64,000 nucleotides of DNA from Aspidiotus rigidus (Eukaryota > Arthropoda > Insecta > Hemiptera > Diaspididae), in NCBI GenBank assembly GCA_035079385.1, contig JAVHKY010000047.1, positions 310,001-374,000 on the forward strand. Direction: 5' to 3'. Shown piece after piece: positions 32,483-44,213 of this stretch; position 1 is the stretch's first letter, and each line of letters starts with the position of its first letter. The position numbers and the translations under genes are program-made. The notes under the pieces were generated by a model. That model was not told where the DNA came from. It searched no databases and saw only the letters and a program-made list of their open reading frames with translations.

Positions 32483-35254
32483 AAAATAAGCTTAAATTTT
32501 ACTGCAGGGGTTCCTAAAGATGTGAATTATCAAAAAACTATTTTCCTGATTGAACGAATCGCGTAATCTTCAAAGTGTTCCCCGATTTTGGGGTAAAATT
32601 TAGCGCTGAATCCGAATAAGATTGTTCAAAAATTCTGCGAAGCACCAAAATGGGTTAATGGGCCCGAAAAGGATCAAAATTTCCCCTAAAATGATGAAAT
32701 TTCCCAAGCTTCAAAGTTTTTCTCCATCCTGAGATAAAATTTAGCGCTAAATCCGAATAAAATTGTCAAGAAATTCTGCGAAGCACCAAAATGGGTTAAT
32801 GGGCCCAAACAGGGTCAAAATTTCCCCTAAAATGATAAAATTTCCCAAGCTTCAAAGTTTTTCTCAATCGTTAGCGCTAAATCTGAATAAAATTGTTAAA
32901 AAATTCTGCAAAGCAGCCAAATGGGTGAATGGGCCCAAAAAGGGTCACAATTTCCCCAAAGTGATAAAATCGCTCAACTTTCAAAGTTTTTCTCGATTCT
33001 GAGATAAAATTTAGCGCTAAATTTGAATAAAATTGTTAAGAAATTCTGCCAAGCACCAAAATGAGTTAATGGGCCCAAAAAGGGTCAAAATTTCCCCAAA
33101 ATGATGAAACCACCTAATCTTCGAATTATTTCTCGATCCCGAGTTAAATTTAGCGCTGAATCTGAATAAAATTGTTCCAAAATTCTGCGAAACACCAAAA
33201 TGGGTTTAATGGGCCCAAAAAGGGTCAAAATTTCGCCCAAAATGATAAAATTGCCCAAGCTTCAAAGTTTTTCTCAATTCTGAAATAAAATTTAGCGCCA
33301 AATCTGAATAAAATTGTTAACAAATTCTGCAAAGCACCAAAATAGGTGAATGGGCCCAAAATGATGAAATCCCCCAACTTTCAAAGTTTTTCTCAATTCG
33401 GAGATAAAATTTAGCGCTAAATCTGAATAAAATTATTAAGAAATTCTGCGAAGCACCTTAATGGGTTAATGGGACCAAAAAGTGTCAACATTTCTCTAAA
33501 CCAAACAAAATCGCCTAACCTTTGAAGTTTTTTTTTATTCTAGGATAAAATTGTGCGCTGAGGTAAAAAAAAAAACTGTTGAACTCGCATTGGCAAGAAA
33601 CAACAGGAGTTTTTGCGGAAGCATCCGTCTTGATCATATACGGGGCCTCAGTCGATCTATGTTGAACCCAGGGATCATTCGCCTCCTTCTGTCAAACACG
33701 GGGTCTTGACCGTCTCTTACCACGAGCTCATGACGAAAGTCAAGCTTGACGGTATCATCCCCTCCTCCGGGTGAAACTCCGAGAAATTCCGGGCGTTCGT
33801 CTGCCTCAATCAAAGACTGAGCTGTATCTGATCACTCATCACGAGCACGAACAAATTTGCGGTATCCTCCCTTTGTCTGAATCAAGGAGTTTTTGCACTT
33901 CGGCCCGCTTCGTTCATAGGTGGGGCGTCAGTTAATCTCTCATCGCAAGCACGCAACAGAAGACCAACTTTGCGTTCTTTGACTGAAACAACGAGAGTTT
34001 TTGCACTTTTTCCCGCTTTGATCATAGGCAGAGCCCAAGTCGATCTCTCACTGCGAAACTTCAACAGAAGATGCATTTGTCGTCTGCCTTCAATCCCCTC
34101 TTTCGGATCTGTCACCCGACGCTAGTCGTTCTCTCACTCCGCGAGCACTCAACAGCAGGCGAACTGGTTGACATTCCTTCCATCCCCTGAATCAACAATT
34201 TTACTGCAGAATGAGAAAATTTTTTTATTTTTCATTTTGGAGATCATCTAGGGTCATTTAGTATTTTTCTCGGACTCGGTGCTAAATTTTACTTCAGAAT
34301 TGAAAACAACTTTTGAAGATTACGCAAATTTTTCATCTTGGAGAAATGTTGATTCTCTTTGAGCCCATCAACCCATTGTGGTGCTCCGAAGTATTTTTGA
34401 AGCATTTTTTTCGGACTGAGCACAAAATTCCACATGGTAATCGAATCAAAATTTGATAGTTTGAATGATTTTCCAATTTGGGGAAATTTTAACCCTATTT
34501 GAGCCTATTAACCCATGTCGGTGATTCAAAGAATTTTTTAAACATTTTTTTCAGACTCGTCCCAAAATGTCACTTCAAAATCAAATTAAAATTTAAAAGT
34601 TTGAACGATTTCCCAATTTAGGAAAATTTTGGCTCTTTTGGACTCAGAGCTTTTCAAGCATTTTTTCGGACTCAGCACGAAAGTCCACTTGAAAATCAAA
34701 TTAAAAGAACGATTTTCCAATTTCGGGAAATTTTGGCCCTTTTTTGGCCCATTAACCCATGTCGGTGCTTCGAAGAACTTTTTAAGCATTTTTTCAAACT
34801 CAGCGCCAAATTCCACTTACAAATTGAAATACAATTCAAAAGTTTGAACGATTTTCCAAGTCGCGGGAATTTTGACCCTTTTTGGGCGTATTAACCCATT
34901 TTGGTGCTTCTTAGGATTTTGTTACTATTTTTCTCGTTTTTCCTGTCCAAATTCACTTAAGAAACAATAATCTGATTATCAAAATTTTTGAAATTCAGCT
35001 CAATACTGCAAATTAATTAATTTTCAAGCCCTATTTTGGAACCCTGACGATTTGGTAAATTTTCGGCATATTTTGGTCCATAACTCGGCTCAGAAAAAAG
35101 TCGTAGAAACTTCGGGTGCGGCTCAAATTGAAGATAAAGTTGAGATACAAATTTCGTAGATTTGAAGTATATATCTAAAGTTTTGCGTTTTCGCGCTACA
35201 ACAGATTTAGCGCAAACTCCCATTTAATTGGTAACATCTTTCTGGTCCACCCTG
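32483..35254. mobile_element. TA-flanked mirror-array element, copy 1 (left end missing)
   Basis: The right terminus reads CTGGTCCACCCTG followed by TA (35255-35256). The left terminal repeat is absent: homology begins at AAAATAAGCTTAAATTTTAC, equivalent to about 44398 in copy 3. Layout: six to seven units of about 140 bp (32580-33545, marked by TTTAGCGCTAAATCTGAATA and ATGGGTTAATGGGCCC), a different central block (33560-34200) of ~100-bp units, a second 140-bp array facing the other way (34210-35000), and the terminal repeat (35040-35254). Confidence 0.82.
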
Positions 35255-35256
35255 TA

Positions 35257-36860
35257 CAGGTTCTCTGTGTCGAAATTTCGACTTTTGATACATGTCTGTG
35301 AGAAGTAATGGTTAGTTCTGATTAAAGAATCTGAAATAACTACCAGACCGCCATTAATTATTGTATTGATACTTCAAAAATATCATTACGAGTACACAAT
35401 ACTGCATCGGTACATTTCACTATTAGTTAGTGCTAGGATTATGAAAATAATATGACCAACATCTATCAATAATGAGTTCGCAGGACTTATTTTTCGTCAT
35501 ACGTGTTTGTTTTCATTATTGCACGTAAAAGTTAAATAAAATATTCGACATCGCTTATGGACGCAGAGTAGAAATAAGTTTTTGTGCAATGTATATCAGT
35601 TTTGCAAGAATGTATAGTTTTTTCTCATTCTCTATTCACGATACAACAAATCGTAAGATAATATCGCGTCGTTTGTTAATTTCATTCTATTTTACGTAAG
35701 AGAGTCGACGAGTGGAAGAGAACGGAAGAGAGTGACGATGTAAGAAAGAATTTTCATTGCCAGTTCCAGTATTATCTTCGCCTGTCAATAAAATATGACG
35801 TGAATAGACGCGGGATCATTCTAACTAGAATAGGTACTTGACAAATCTAACGATGGTTCACCCTCTATATAGACTCACGTGCGACCGTAATTTTATATAG
35901 GCCTGTATTCTACAACTTGAATAGGCCTAATACTCTGATAGATTTTATGTACATTGTACAGGCATCGTTTACTTTGTCTAGCCAATTCTTGTATATTGAC
36001 AAAAGAGAGGAAAGGAGAAGTCAAATTTAGTTAAATGTTAATGGAGTTCTGTTGCAAGAACACGTGTGGGTGGCAATGGGAATGCGGTATCTGCGGCGCC
36101 GTATCGACGATCATAACACAAACAAAACTAAGGTGCGAGTATGCGAGCGTATTTATAAGTGCAAGAGCTCATTTACAATTTAGTGAATAAATTGGAATTT
36201 CTTTAGTACGAAATCTTTGTAATATTAGTTGAAATAGTACATTACGATTTGAAATCGACACCTGGACAATACGTCATGCTCCGAAGAGAGTCGGGGTGTG
36301 TGGAGATCGACTGCTGAAAATTCCTTCTTGGCAATAAGATTGAATAATTGGAAACGTTACAACGTGATAGGTTTCGATGTGTATAATTTATAATCTTATA
36401 TTTTCATCGAAAAAAGTAGGTGAGACTACCCGGAGTCTTTGAAAGAGGTCAAAGCTTTAAACCCCTCTAAAACCACAATTTGCTGTTCATATGTATAGAT
36501 AATTTTGGCGCGTTCGTAAACTGAGTAAGAGCTCCCTCCTCCCTCAGAAGCACAATTCGGTTTTTTTAGGGAATAAACATTATATAGCACAGTAGTCAAA
36601 GTTTTTTCAAGTTTTTCAACTGCTTTATAGGCCTCTCCACTCGAATATCTATTGCAATTTTCGAAAATTTGTCCAAATTCCCACATCAATGAAAGTAGGA
36701 TACCACACCAAGTAACTCACAATTGCTCAATTTTTTCTGCTGTATTTGCAACTTAAAATTACTCCGTGGAAAATCTTTCTTTTAAAATGTTCAATCGTAA
36801 TTTGAATTAATTTGATTCCTAAATTAGGTTACAGCACTTACCTATTCGGAACCAGAATTT
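35257..36860. other. No recognisable gene
   Basis: Low-copy AT-rich sequence between elements, with no tandem structure and no frame I can support. The 87-codon minus frame at 36426-36689 shows no known motif. Confidence 0.5.
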
Positions 36861-36869
36861 ACTTCTCAT

Positions 36870-37094
36870 AAAAACCTGTTCTATGAGTCAAATTGAGTTT
36901 GGTACTGAGAATTCAAGCAAGCCAAGACCTTGTGAAAGCTAGTCTGAAGGAGCCCTAGACCTACTATAAACTTAGTATGACCTAAGACGTCATCGGTGAC
37001 CTGGACCTATTTTAGAAGGGGACTTGAAGAAATTTCTACTCTCGAGCCTCAAGGATAGGAGGGGATTCAGAAAAATGTCGACTCTCGAGCTATA
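36870..37094. mobile_element. 45-bp-family foldback, left part, interrupted
   Basis: Begins with AACCTGTTCTATGAGTCAAA and the CCTAGACCTACTATAAACTT arm known from 23.8 kb, then two 45-bp units. It is cut at TATA (37091-37094) by TA-flanked copy 2, and the satellite resumes at 40342. Confidence 0.8.
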
Positions 37095-40000
37095 CAGGGT
37101 GGACCAGAAAGATGTTACCAATTAAATGGGAGTTTGCGCTAAATCTGTTGTAGCGCGAAAACGCAAAACTTTAGATGTATACTTCAAACCTACGAAATTT
37201 GTATCTCAACTTTATCTTCAATTTAAGCCGCAACCCGAAGTTTCTACGACTTTTCTGAGCCGAGTTATGGACCAAAATGTGCCGAAAATTTACCAAATCG
37301 TCAGGGTTCCAAAATAGGGCTTGAAAATTATTTAATTTGCAGTATTGAGCTGAATTTCGAAAATTTTGATAATCAGATTATTGTTTCTTAAGTGAATTTG
37401 GACGGGGAAAACGAGAAAAATAGTAACAAAATCCTAAGAAGCACCAAAATGGGTTAATACGCCCAAAAAGGGTCAAAATTCCCGCAACTTGGAAAATCGT
37501 TCAAACTTTTGAATTGTATTTCAATTTGTAAGTGGAATTTGGCGCTGAGTTTGAAAAAATGCTTAAAAAATTCTTCGAAGCACCGACATGGGTTAATGGG
37601 CCAAAAAAGGGCCAAAATTTCCCGAAATTGGAAAATCGTTCAAACTTTCAAATTTTAATTTGATTTTCAAATGGATTTTCGAGCTCAGTCCGAAAAAAAA
37701 TGTTTAAAAAATTCTTTGAATCACCGACATGGGTTAATGGGCTCAAATAGGGTTAAAATTTCCCCAAATTGGAAAATCGTTCAAACTTTCAAATTATGAT
37801 TCGATTTCCAAGTGGAATTTTGCGCTCAGTCCGAAAAAAATGCCTCAAAAATACTCCGGAGTACCACAATGGGTTGATGGGCTCAAAGAGAATCAAAATT
37901 CCTCCAAGATGAAAAATTTGCGTAATCTTCAAAAGTTGTTTTCAATTCTGAAGTAAAATTTAGCACCGAGTCTGAGAAAAATACTGAAATGACCCTAGAT
38001 CATCTCCAAAATGAAAAATCAACAATTTTTCTCATTCTGCAGTAAAATTGTTGATTCAGGGGATGGAAGGAATGTCGACAAGTTCGTCTGCTGTTGAGTG
38101 CTCGCGGAGTGAGAGAACGACTAGCGTCGGGTGACAGATCCGAAAGAGGGGATTGAAGGCAGACGACAAATGCATCTTCTGTTGACGTTTCGCAGTGAGA
38201 GATCGACTTGGGCTCTGCGTATGATCAAAGCGGGAAAAAGTGCGAAAACTCTCGTTGTTTCAGTCAAAGAACGCAAAGTTGGTCTTCTGTTGCGTGCTTG
38301 TGATGAGAGATCAATTGACGCCCCACCTATAAGCAAAGCGGGCCAAAGTGCAAAAACTCTTTGATTCAGGCAATGGGAGGATACCGCAAATTTGTTCTTG
38401 CTCGTGCTGAGCGATCAGCTACAGCTCAGTCTTTGATTGAGACAGACGAATGCCCGAAATTTCCCGGGGTTTCACCCGGAGGAGAGAATGATACCGGCAA
38501 GCTTGACTTTCGTCATGAGCTCGCGGTAAGAGAACGATCAAGACCCCGTGCATGACAGAGGCAGGCAAATGATCCCTGGGTTCAGAATAGATCAACTGAG
38601 GCCCCATGATCTAGGCGGGTGCTTCTGCAAAAACTCCTGTTGTTTCTTTCCGAGAAGAGAATGATACCGGCGACTTCGTTTCCCATTACATGCTCACGGT
38701 AAGAGGTCGACTGAGGCCCAGTGTATCATCAAGGCGGGTGCTTCCGCAAAAATTCTTCATTTTGGAGAAATTGTGATGATCTCTGGGGCCCGTGGTTTCA
38801 CGCAAAAGAGGCAATGATGCCGTGAAGCTCATCTCCCGGCGTCAGCTCGCGATGGGAAAATGGATAGGGCCCCAGATACCATGGAGGCAAACGAACGCGT
38901 GGATATTCTCGTGGTTTCTCAGAAAGGCGCGAATGATACTGTGAAGCTCGTCTTCTGTTGGCAGCTCGTGGTGAGAGAACAGTCAGGGTCCAAGGTTTGA
39001 TAGGGCCGGGTGAATGCACAGAAATACTCATGGTTTATCAAGTAAGAGAGAACTTCACAGCTTCATTTGCGCCGTTGTGAGAAACCACGAGAATTTTTGA
39101 GCATTCGTTTGTTTCCGTGGTATCGGGAGCCCTATCCAATCTCTCACCGCGAGCTGAAAATGGAAGACAAGCTTTCCTGAAACGTCACTCTCTCGGCTGG
39201 CGCTACAAGAAAATGTTCGCTTTCTTACCCGCATTCATTGCTAGATGAATATGACCAATCAATCACTGCGAGTTCACAATGTAATACGAGCATCTCAGTA
39301 CCATGCTCTCCATCGCCTGATGAAACAATGTGAATTTCACACTGTTACCAGCTTCGATCATACGCACGGCCTCAGTCGATCACCGCGAGCAATCCTTGTT
39401 CTCGCGAAGTTCGATTTCTTTAAGAACCAAATGAAATTTGAAAGATTAGGCGATTTTTCAAATTGGTAAAATTGTGATCGTTTTTGGGCACTTTCACACA
39501 TTTTGGTGCTTCGCACTCGACAGTTTTTTTTTTTCAACGCAGCACACAATTCTACCCTAGAATCAAGAAAAACTGACGGTTAGGCGATTTTTTTTGTTTT
39601 GAAGTAACAATTTTATTCAGCGCTAAATTTTGTCTCAGAATCGAGAAAAACTTTGAAGGTTGGGCGATTTTATCATTTTGGGGAAATTTTGACCCTTTTT
39701 GCGCCCATAAACCGATTTCGGTGCTTCGCAGAATTTATTAACATTTTTTTTTTAGATTCAGCGCTAAATTTTACCTCAGAATCGAGAAAAACATTGAAGA
39801 TAGGCGGTTTCATCATTTAAGGGAAATTTTGACCCTTTTTGGGCTCATTAACCCATTTTGGTGCTTCACAGAATTTTCTAACAGTTTTATTCAGATTCAG
39901 CGCTAAATTTTACTACAGAATTAAGGAACACTTTGAAGATAGGCGGTTTCATAATTTAGGGAAAATTTTGACCCTTTTTGGGTTCATCAACCCATTTTGG

Positions 40001-40341
40001 TGCTTCACAGAATTCTTCAAGAATTTTATTCAGATTCAGCGCTAAATTTTACTACAGAATTGGGGAACACTTTGAAGATTACGCGATTCTTTCAATCATG
40101 GAAAATTTTTTTTCGATAATTCACAAGTTTGGGAACCCCTGCTCTAAAATTTCGGCATATTTTGGTCCATAGCTCGGCTCAGAAAAGTCGTAGAAACTTC
40201 GGATATGGCGGAAATTAAAGATAAAGTTGAGATACAAATTTCGTAGATTTGAAGTATACATCTCAAGTTTTGCATTTTCGCGCTACAACAGATTTAGCGC
40301 AAACTCCCATTCAACTGGTAACATCTTTCTGGTCCACCCTG
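37095..40341. mobile_element. TA-flanked mirror-array element, copy 2, complete
   Basis: 3247 bp with about 210-bp terminal inverted repeats starting CAGGGTGGACCAGAAAGATG, flanked by TATA on both sides (37091-37094 and 40342-40345); the duplicated target is TA or TATA, as for Tc1/mariner-like elements. Inside: an inward 140-bp array (37320-38040), a long central block (38045-39480) of ~100-bp units with repeated GCGAGAGATCGAC / CGGGAAAAAGTGC-type words, and the mirrored 140-bp array (39480-40130). It is inverted relative to copies 1 and 3. The 77-codon frame at 38131-38364 has a counterpart in copy 1 (33882-34115, minus) but lies in the ~100-bp repeats; no transposase is present. Confidence 0.9.
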
Positions 40342-40860
40342 TATAGTCCCTTTTTTATCATATATGGCTAAAGGGTCGAAATTTTTCCAAGTTTTTAGCC
40401 GGATGGCGCATGGCAAATTTCTCAAAAACGACGGCTTCCTTAACGAAGTTAAACGAAGAACGCAGGGAACCTGTTCTATGAGTCAAATTGTAATATAATA
40501 GGAAGGGGGCTTGGAAAAATTTCGACTCTCGAGCTATATATGACAGGAGAGGAACTTGAAAAAATGTCGACCTCCAAGCTATATATGATAGGAGGGGTAC
40601 TTGGAAATATCATATATAGCCCGAGAGTCCAAATTTTTCCAAGTCCCCCTCCTCTCATATCTAGCACCAGAGCCAAGATTTTCTAATTCTTTCTCCTATC
40701 GCTCGGAAGTCGAATTTCTTTCAAGTTCCACTCCCATCATATGTAGCTCGAGAATCGAAATTTTTCCAAGTTTTTCACCGGACGGCGCACGCCAAAATTT
40801 TCGAAAACTCTCATAGAACAGGTTCCCTCTTAATATAATATACCTATAGTTCAGAAGTCG
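40342..40860. mobile_element. 45-bp-family foldback, right part
   Basis: Resumes after copy 2 with TAGTCCCTTTTTTATCATAT, then the GCGCATGGCAAATTTCTC module, the GACGGCTTCCTTAACGAAG module, GAACCTGTTCTATGAGTC, and about six 45-bp units to 40760, ending GGACGGCGCACG and AACAGGTTCCCT. Confidence 0.8.
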
Positions 40861-40889
40861 AAATGTCAACAAAGCATCTTCTATCATAG

Positions 40890-41240
40890 AGTGGGTATTG
40901 CCCGACGTTAATTTCCCAATCAATATCTCGGTTAAAGAATATCCCGGTCAAGGAGTTTCTCAATTAATATCCTGGATATAGAATCTCTCAGTCAATATCC
41001 TGGTTGATGAATTTCCCAATCAATATTTTGGCTCAGGAGTTTACTTGTCGACATCCTGGCTGAAGAATCTCTCAGTCAAGGAGTTTCCTAATCAATATCC
41101 TTGGATACGGAATCTCATCAGTCAATATACCAGTCAAGGTGTGCGTCGATCAAGAAAATTCCCGATCATTATCTCGGTCAAGGAATCTTCTGGTCGGTAT
41201 CCCAGTTATGGAGCTTCTTGGTCAAGGACTTTTTGCGGCA
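40890..41240. repeat. ~22-bp satellite, reverse orientation
   Basis: Diverged units of TCAATATCC(C/T)GGTTGA and AAGGAGTTTCCCAATCA, the complement of the 31.1-31.6 kb satellite. Confidence 0.75.
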
Positions 41241-41249
41241 ATTCACAGC

Positions 41250-41780
41250 GTAATATATCGGTTAATTACCGTCCCTCTCACTTCTGAAGAATGCACCAAA
41301 GAAAAGTCCTTAATTCGTCATCTCGCCCACGTAAATGGATGAAGACTGGACATTGACAACCTGATAGAGAGAACGCTAATCACAAAAGCTTCGGACTCCA
41401 CCACCTCCCTTCAAAGACTGAATAGTAATAGGAAGGAAGCTCGATGAGTAAGACTATCATACCTTTACCATCTCAGATCACACCAACCCTGTAGCCCCAT
41501 AACCTACGTCCGGCCTTCGACAACAAAAACACAATCAAGTCACTGTTCTGTGGATTATCGGCTACTTTGTAACGACTGTCAAGCAGGTGAAACTGGCCGT
41601 CAATTTAAGACCAGGATATGATATTAAGAAGGTTCCCAAAACTTCGGTTTCAGCATTTGCAAAACATTAATACGAAAAAAACCACTCGGCTGCCAAAAAT
41701 TAGCAAAAATTACTTCACATTGAAAGTTCACACAGGACGCACCTTGCGTTGGAGACCCTTAAAAGCGCTAGATATAGTAG
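41250..41780 (+). pseudogene. Penelope-like element relic (thumb + GIY-YIG)
   Basis: Frames with several stops spell SLIRHLAHVNG, LDIDNLIERTLITKASDSTT, a LRPAFDNKNTIKSLF equivalent of GFRPAFYNPTTVKRLF in the 25-kb copy, then DYRLLCNDCQAGETGRQFKT, in which the residues between C-x2-C and GET, including the YIG, have been deleted. SAFAKH, EKNHSAAKN and LHIESSHRTHLALETLKALD close the nuclease fold. It is clearly dead and diverged from the 24-28 kb copies. Confidence 0.75.
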
Positions 41781-41789
41781 CAGTGTAGT

Positions 41790-43210
41790 GCATTGCACTA
41801 TGCTTAGACTTTAGCTAATGTTAAGATTGTCACGTTAAAGATGAATGAAACTTACAGGTGAATGCTAGAAGGCAATTCTTGTATCCCCTTAGAGAAAGAA
41901 AAAAATTCACCCTCGCTATTACGCGTTCTACGAAGTCTTCATGAAGAGAAATTTCGAACCAATGTTCAACGTCACGTCACTGATCGGACAGATAAACTCT
42001 GACAGTATATGAGACGAGAAAATTTAATCACCTGATAACGTTTGTACAAACATATAACGCGCATCGTAGAATGGCGTAATATACGTATCTACGCTCGCAT
42101 TATTAGAAATTTTGTTCCCGTTTCAATGAGGCCCTGAGATTTGACATAACCAATACAACACGGACCAGACGGATTGATAATTTTAAAACGGAACACACCG
42201 ATATCACATTCCCTTTCTCTCGTCGTCATGCTCTAAATTCAGATGCTAGATTAATTGGAAATTTTCGGCATAATATTATGAATTCGAGCAATTTTTAGAA
42301 GTCGTTACCAAAACTAAGCTGAAGATTAGAGACCTAATTCATACATTCATCATGCTCGAGGATAGAAAGATTGATGAAAAGTAGTACCAAGGTAAACACG
42401 AGGGTGATGACTTGCGCACCTAATTGAGAACGGTTATAAAAACTGTGCACAGAACAGCGGTTGAAAGAGCGTTATAGTTTAGATATGAAGAATTTACAAG
42501 CGAACTTGACGTCCGTAGGTAAGAAAATTATTGCGATATTTATTACAAAGATCTACTGTAACACGATTATGGTTTTTCGAATTGACTGGTCGTCGGCAAA
42601 TCTGCGCATCACGCTCGTTGGAAAGGTCATGTAGGAAATCGGCGGAACAAAGAACGAACGTAGAATGTTTCCGGAAACCATGTCTCACGTTCACAGGTAT
42701 TAAGGTTGGAAAAAATGAAAATATTATGATCGATCTATCAACGTATCGATTACGTTTTTCAAAATAATATTATACATAACATTCTTACGCTTGGATAGGT
42801 AAATATAATTCAGTTAATTTTCGTTGGCGTGTCAACGAACTCAGGGTACGTGTTAAATTTCCCTGATCATCTTCAAGACACAACAAGCGTAACACCGCCG
42901 CTAATGAAGTAGTTTCTAGTTTTGCCGCAAATACCAATACATATGCGAAGCCATTAGAACAACAATGCGAGTTTATCTAAGTGCGACTCGGTTATCAGGT
43001 GTGATTTGGTACACGGTGAGGGAGCTACACCTAATTTACACAGCTTTGAATGTACATCGATGCTCACTTACTCGTTCATTTTTAATAGTTACCTGTATCA
43101 CATACAATCCTATCATTCCTCAATCATCTCAGGGAAAAGGCAGTTCTATCACAGGTGTATGAAATAGTGTTGGGATCTACAAAGGGTTTCATGAGATACT
43201 GTATTAATTA
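41790..43210. other. No recognisable gene
   Basis: AT-rich low-copy sequence with short frames only and no motif or tandem repeat that I can identify. Confidence 0.5.
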
Positions 43211-43219
43211 TCGAGGTGC

Positions 43220-43560
43220 GTTACGGCTAAACAGACGTGGATGGAGAAGAAGATGTATGAAGGGAGGATGAACAAAACTGTGTGGTCAAGCACTAATGGA
43301 CAGGTGGATAAATTCCTTCTGAAAACGAATGCGAAGAATAAGAGCATCGAATTCACAGCGGAAAAAGGCAACGAGACCACCAACTATTTGGACCTAACGC
43401 TCGCTCTACAGGAAGACCATCGCAAATCCATACCATCAACCTAAATGACTATCATTACTTCGGGCACAAATTCACGGCGATTCAGAACTGCTGCTACCGA
43501 GCAATCTTTTTCCTACAAAACAATGAACAGAAGAGGAAAGAAATTAAAATCGACGAATAA
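43220..43560 (+). pseudogene. Penelope-like RT relic (palm/thumb)
   Basis: Reads VDKFLLKTNAKNKSIEFTAE then KGNETTNYLDLTLALQED, the PLE palm strand equivalent to FTLEIG...INFLDLSI, and after a stop and frame change FTAIQNCCYRAIFFLQNNEQ and KRKEIKI. The latter matches YCYRAISVIKNNEEKRKEI at 21.05 kb, so both relics come from one PLE subfamily distinct from that at 24-28 kb. The region between, including the YRKPT box, is deleted. Confidence 0.75.
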
Positions 43561-44211
43561 GAGCGCACAACATACGCGGATAAACCAATCATGACACAGT
43601 ATTGTTGTAGCCAATCGGATTACAGCGTTAGACCATAAAAACTAATGTTTTAGACCTCATTCTTCGGTAGCGATACAACTGATGATGGAGTAATATCCAA
43701 AAGTACTCTTTGAGCTAACTAACTACAAAAGTAAAACGATGCACTTGAGACCTTTTAAATTTTCAGTGCACTACTTACATCGCATCAAATTCAGTATGAG
43801 TTCTGACAACGATTAGGATTTTCCAACCTTGATAAGGTCAATTGGAATCAGGAGCACGACATCAGAATCTTATAGGTCAAGGTTATTCGGCTATATCTTC
43901 GTCTCAATTGAATTAAAAGGTTCTGTTTCTTCCTCCTCTGATCCATCAGGAAATATCGGCGAAGATTCCTCCGAGCAGAGATTCACCATACTCATGTTTC
44001 TGGGTAGATCCTCTCACCAACATTTGATGGGTCCCGTAACGCAACGACTAGTCCGATAGTGAATTCAATCTAGAGTACATTCGGAGTAAACACTCGTACA
44101 ATATCCGCCACAGACCGACATAAAGAACTTGAAATTCTTGAACACCCCTTCACCCTGAATTTTGGATTCCCATCTTCATGAGAGGGTGAGAAGAGTCGAG
44201 GCTATGAGTAA
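43561..44211. other. No recognisable gene
   Basis: Low-copy sequence. A 76-codon frame at 43829-44059 has no motif. Confidence 0.45.
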
Positions 44212-44213
44212 TA

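Noticed and set aside
33882..38364. 77-codon frames shared by two TA-flanked copies as a conserved gene
   Set aside because: They fall in the ~100-bp central tandem units; similarity reflects common element origin, the residues are themselves repetitive, and no start or domain is supported.
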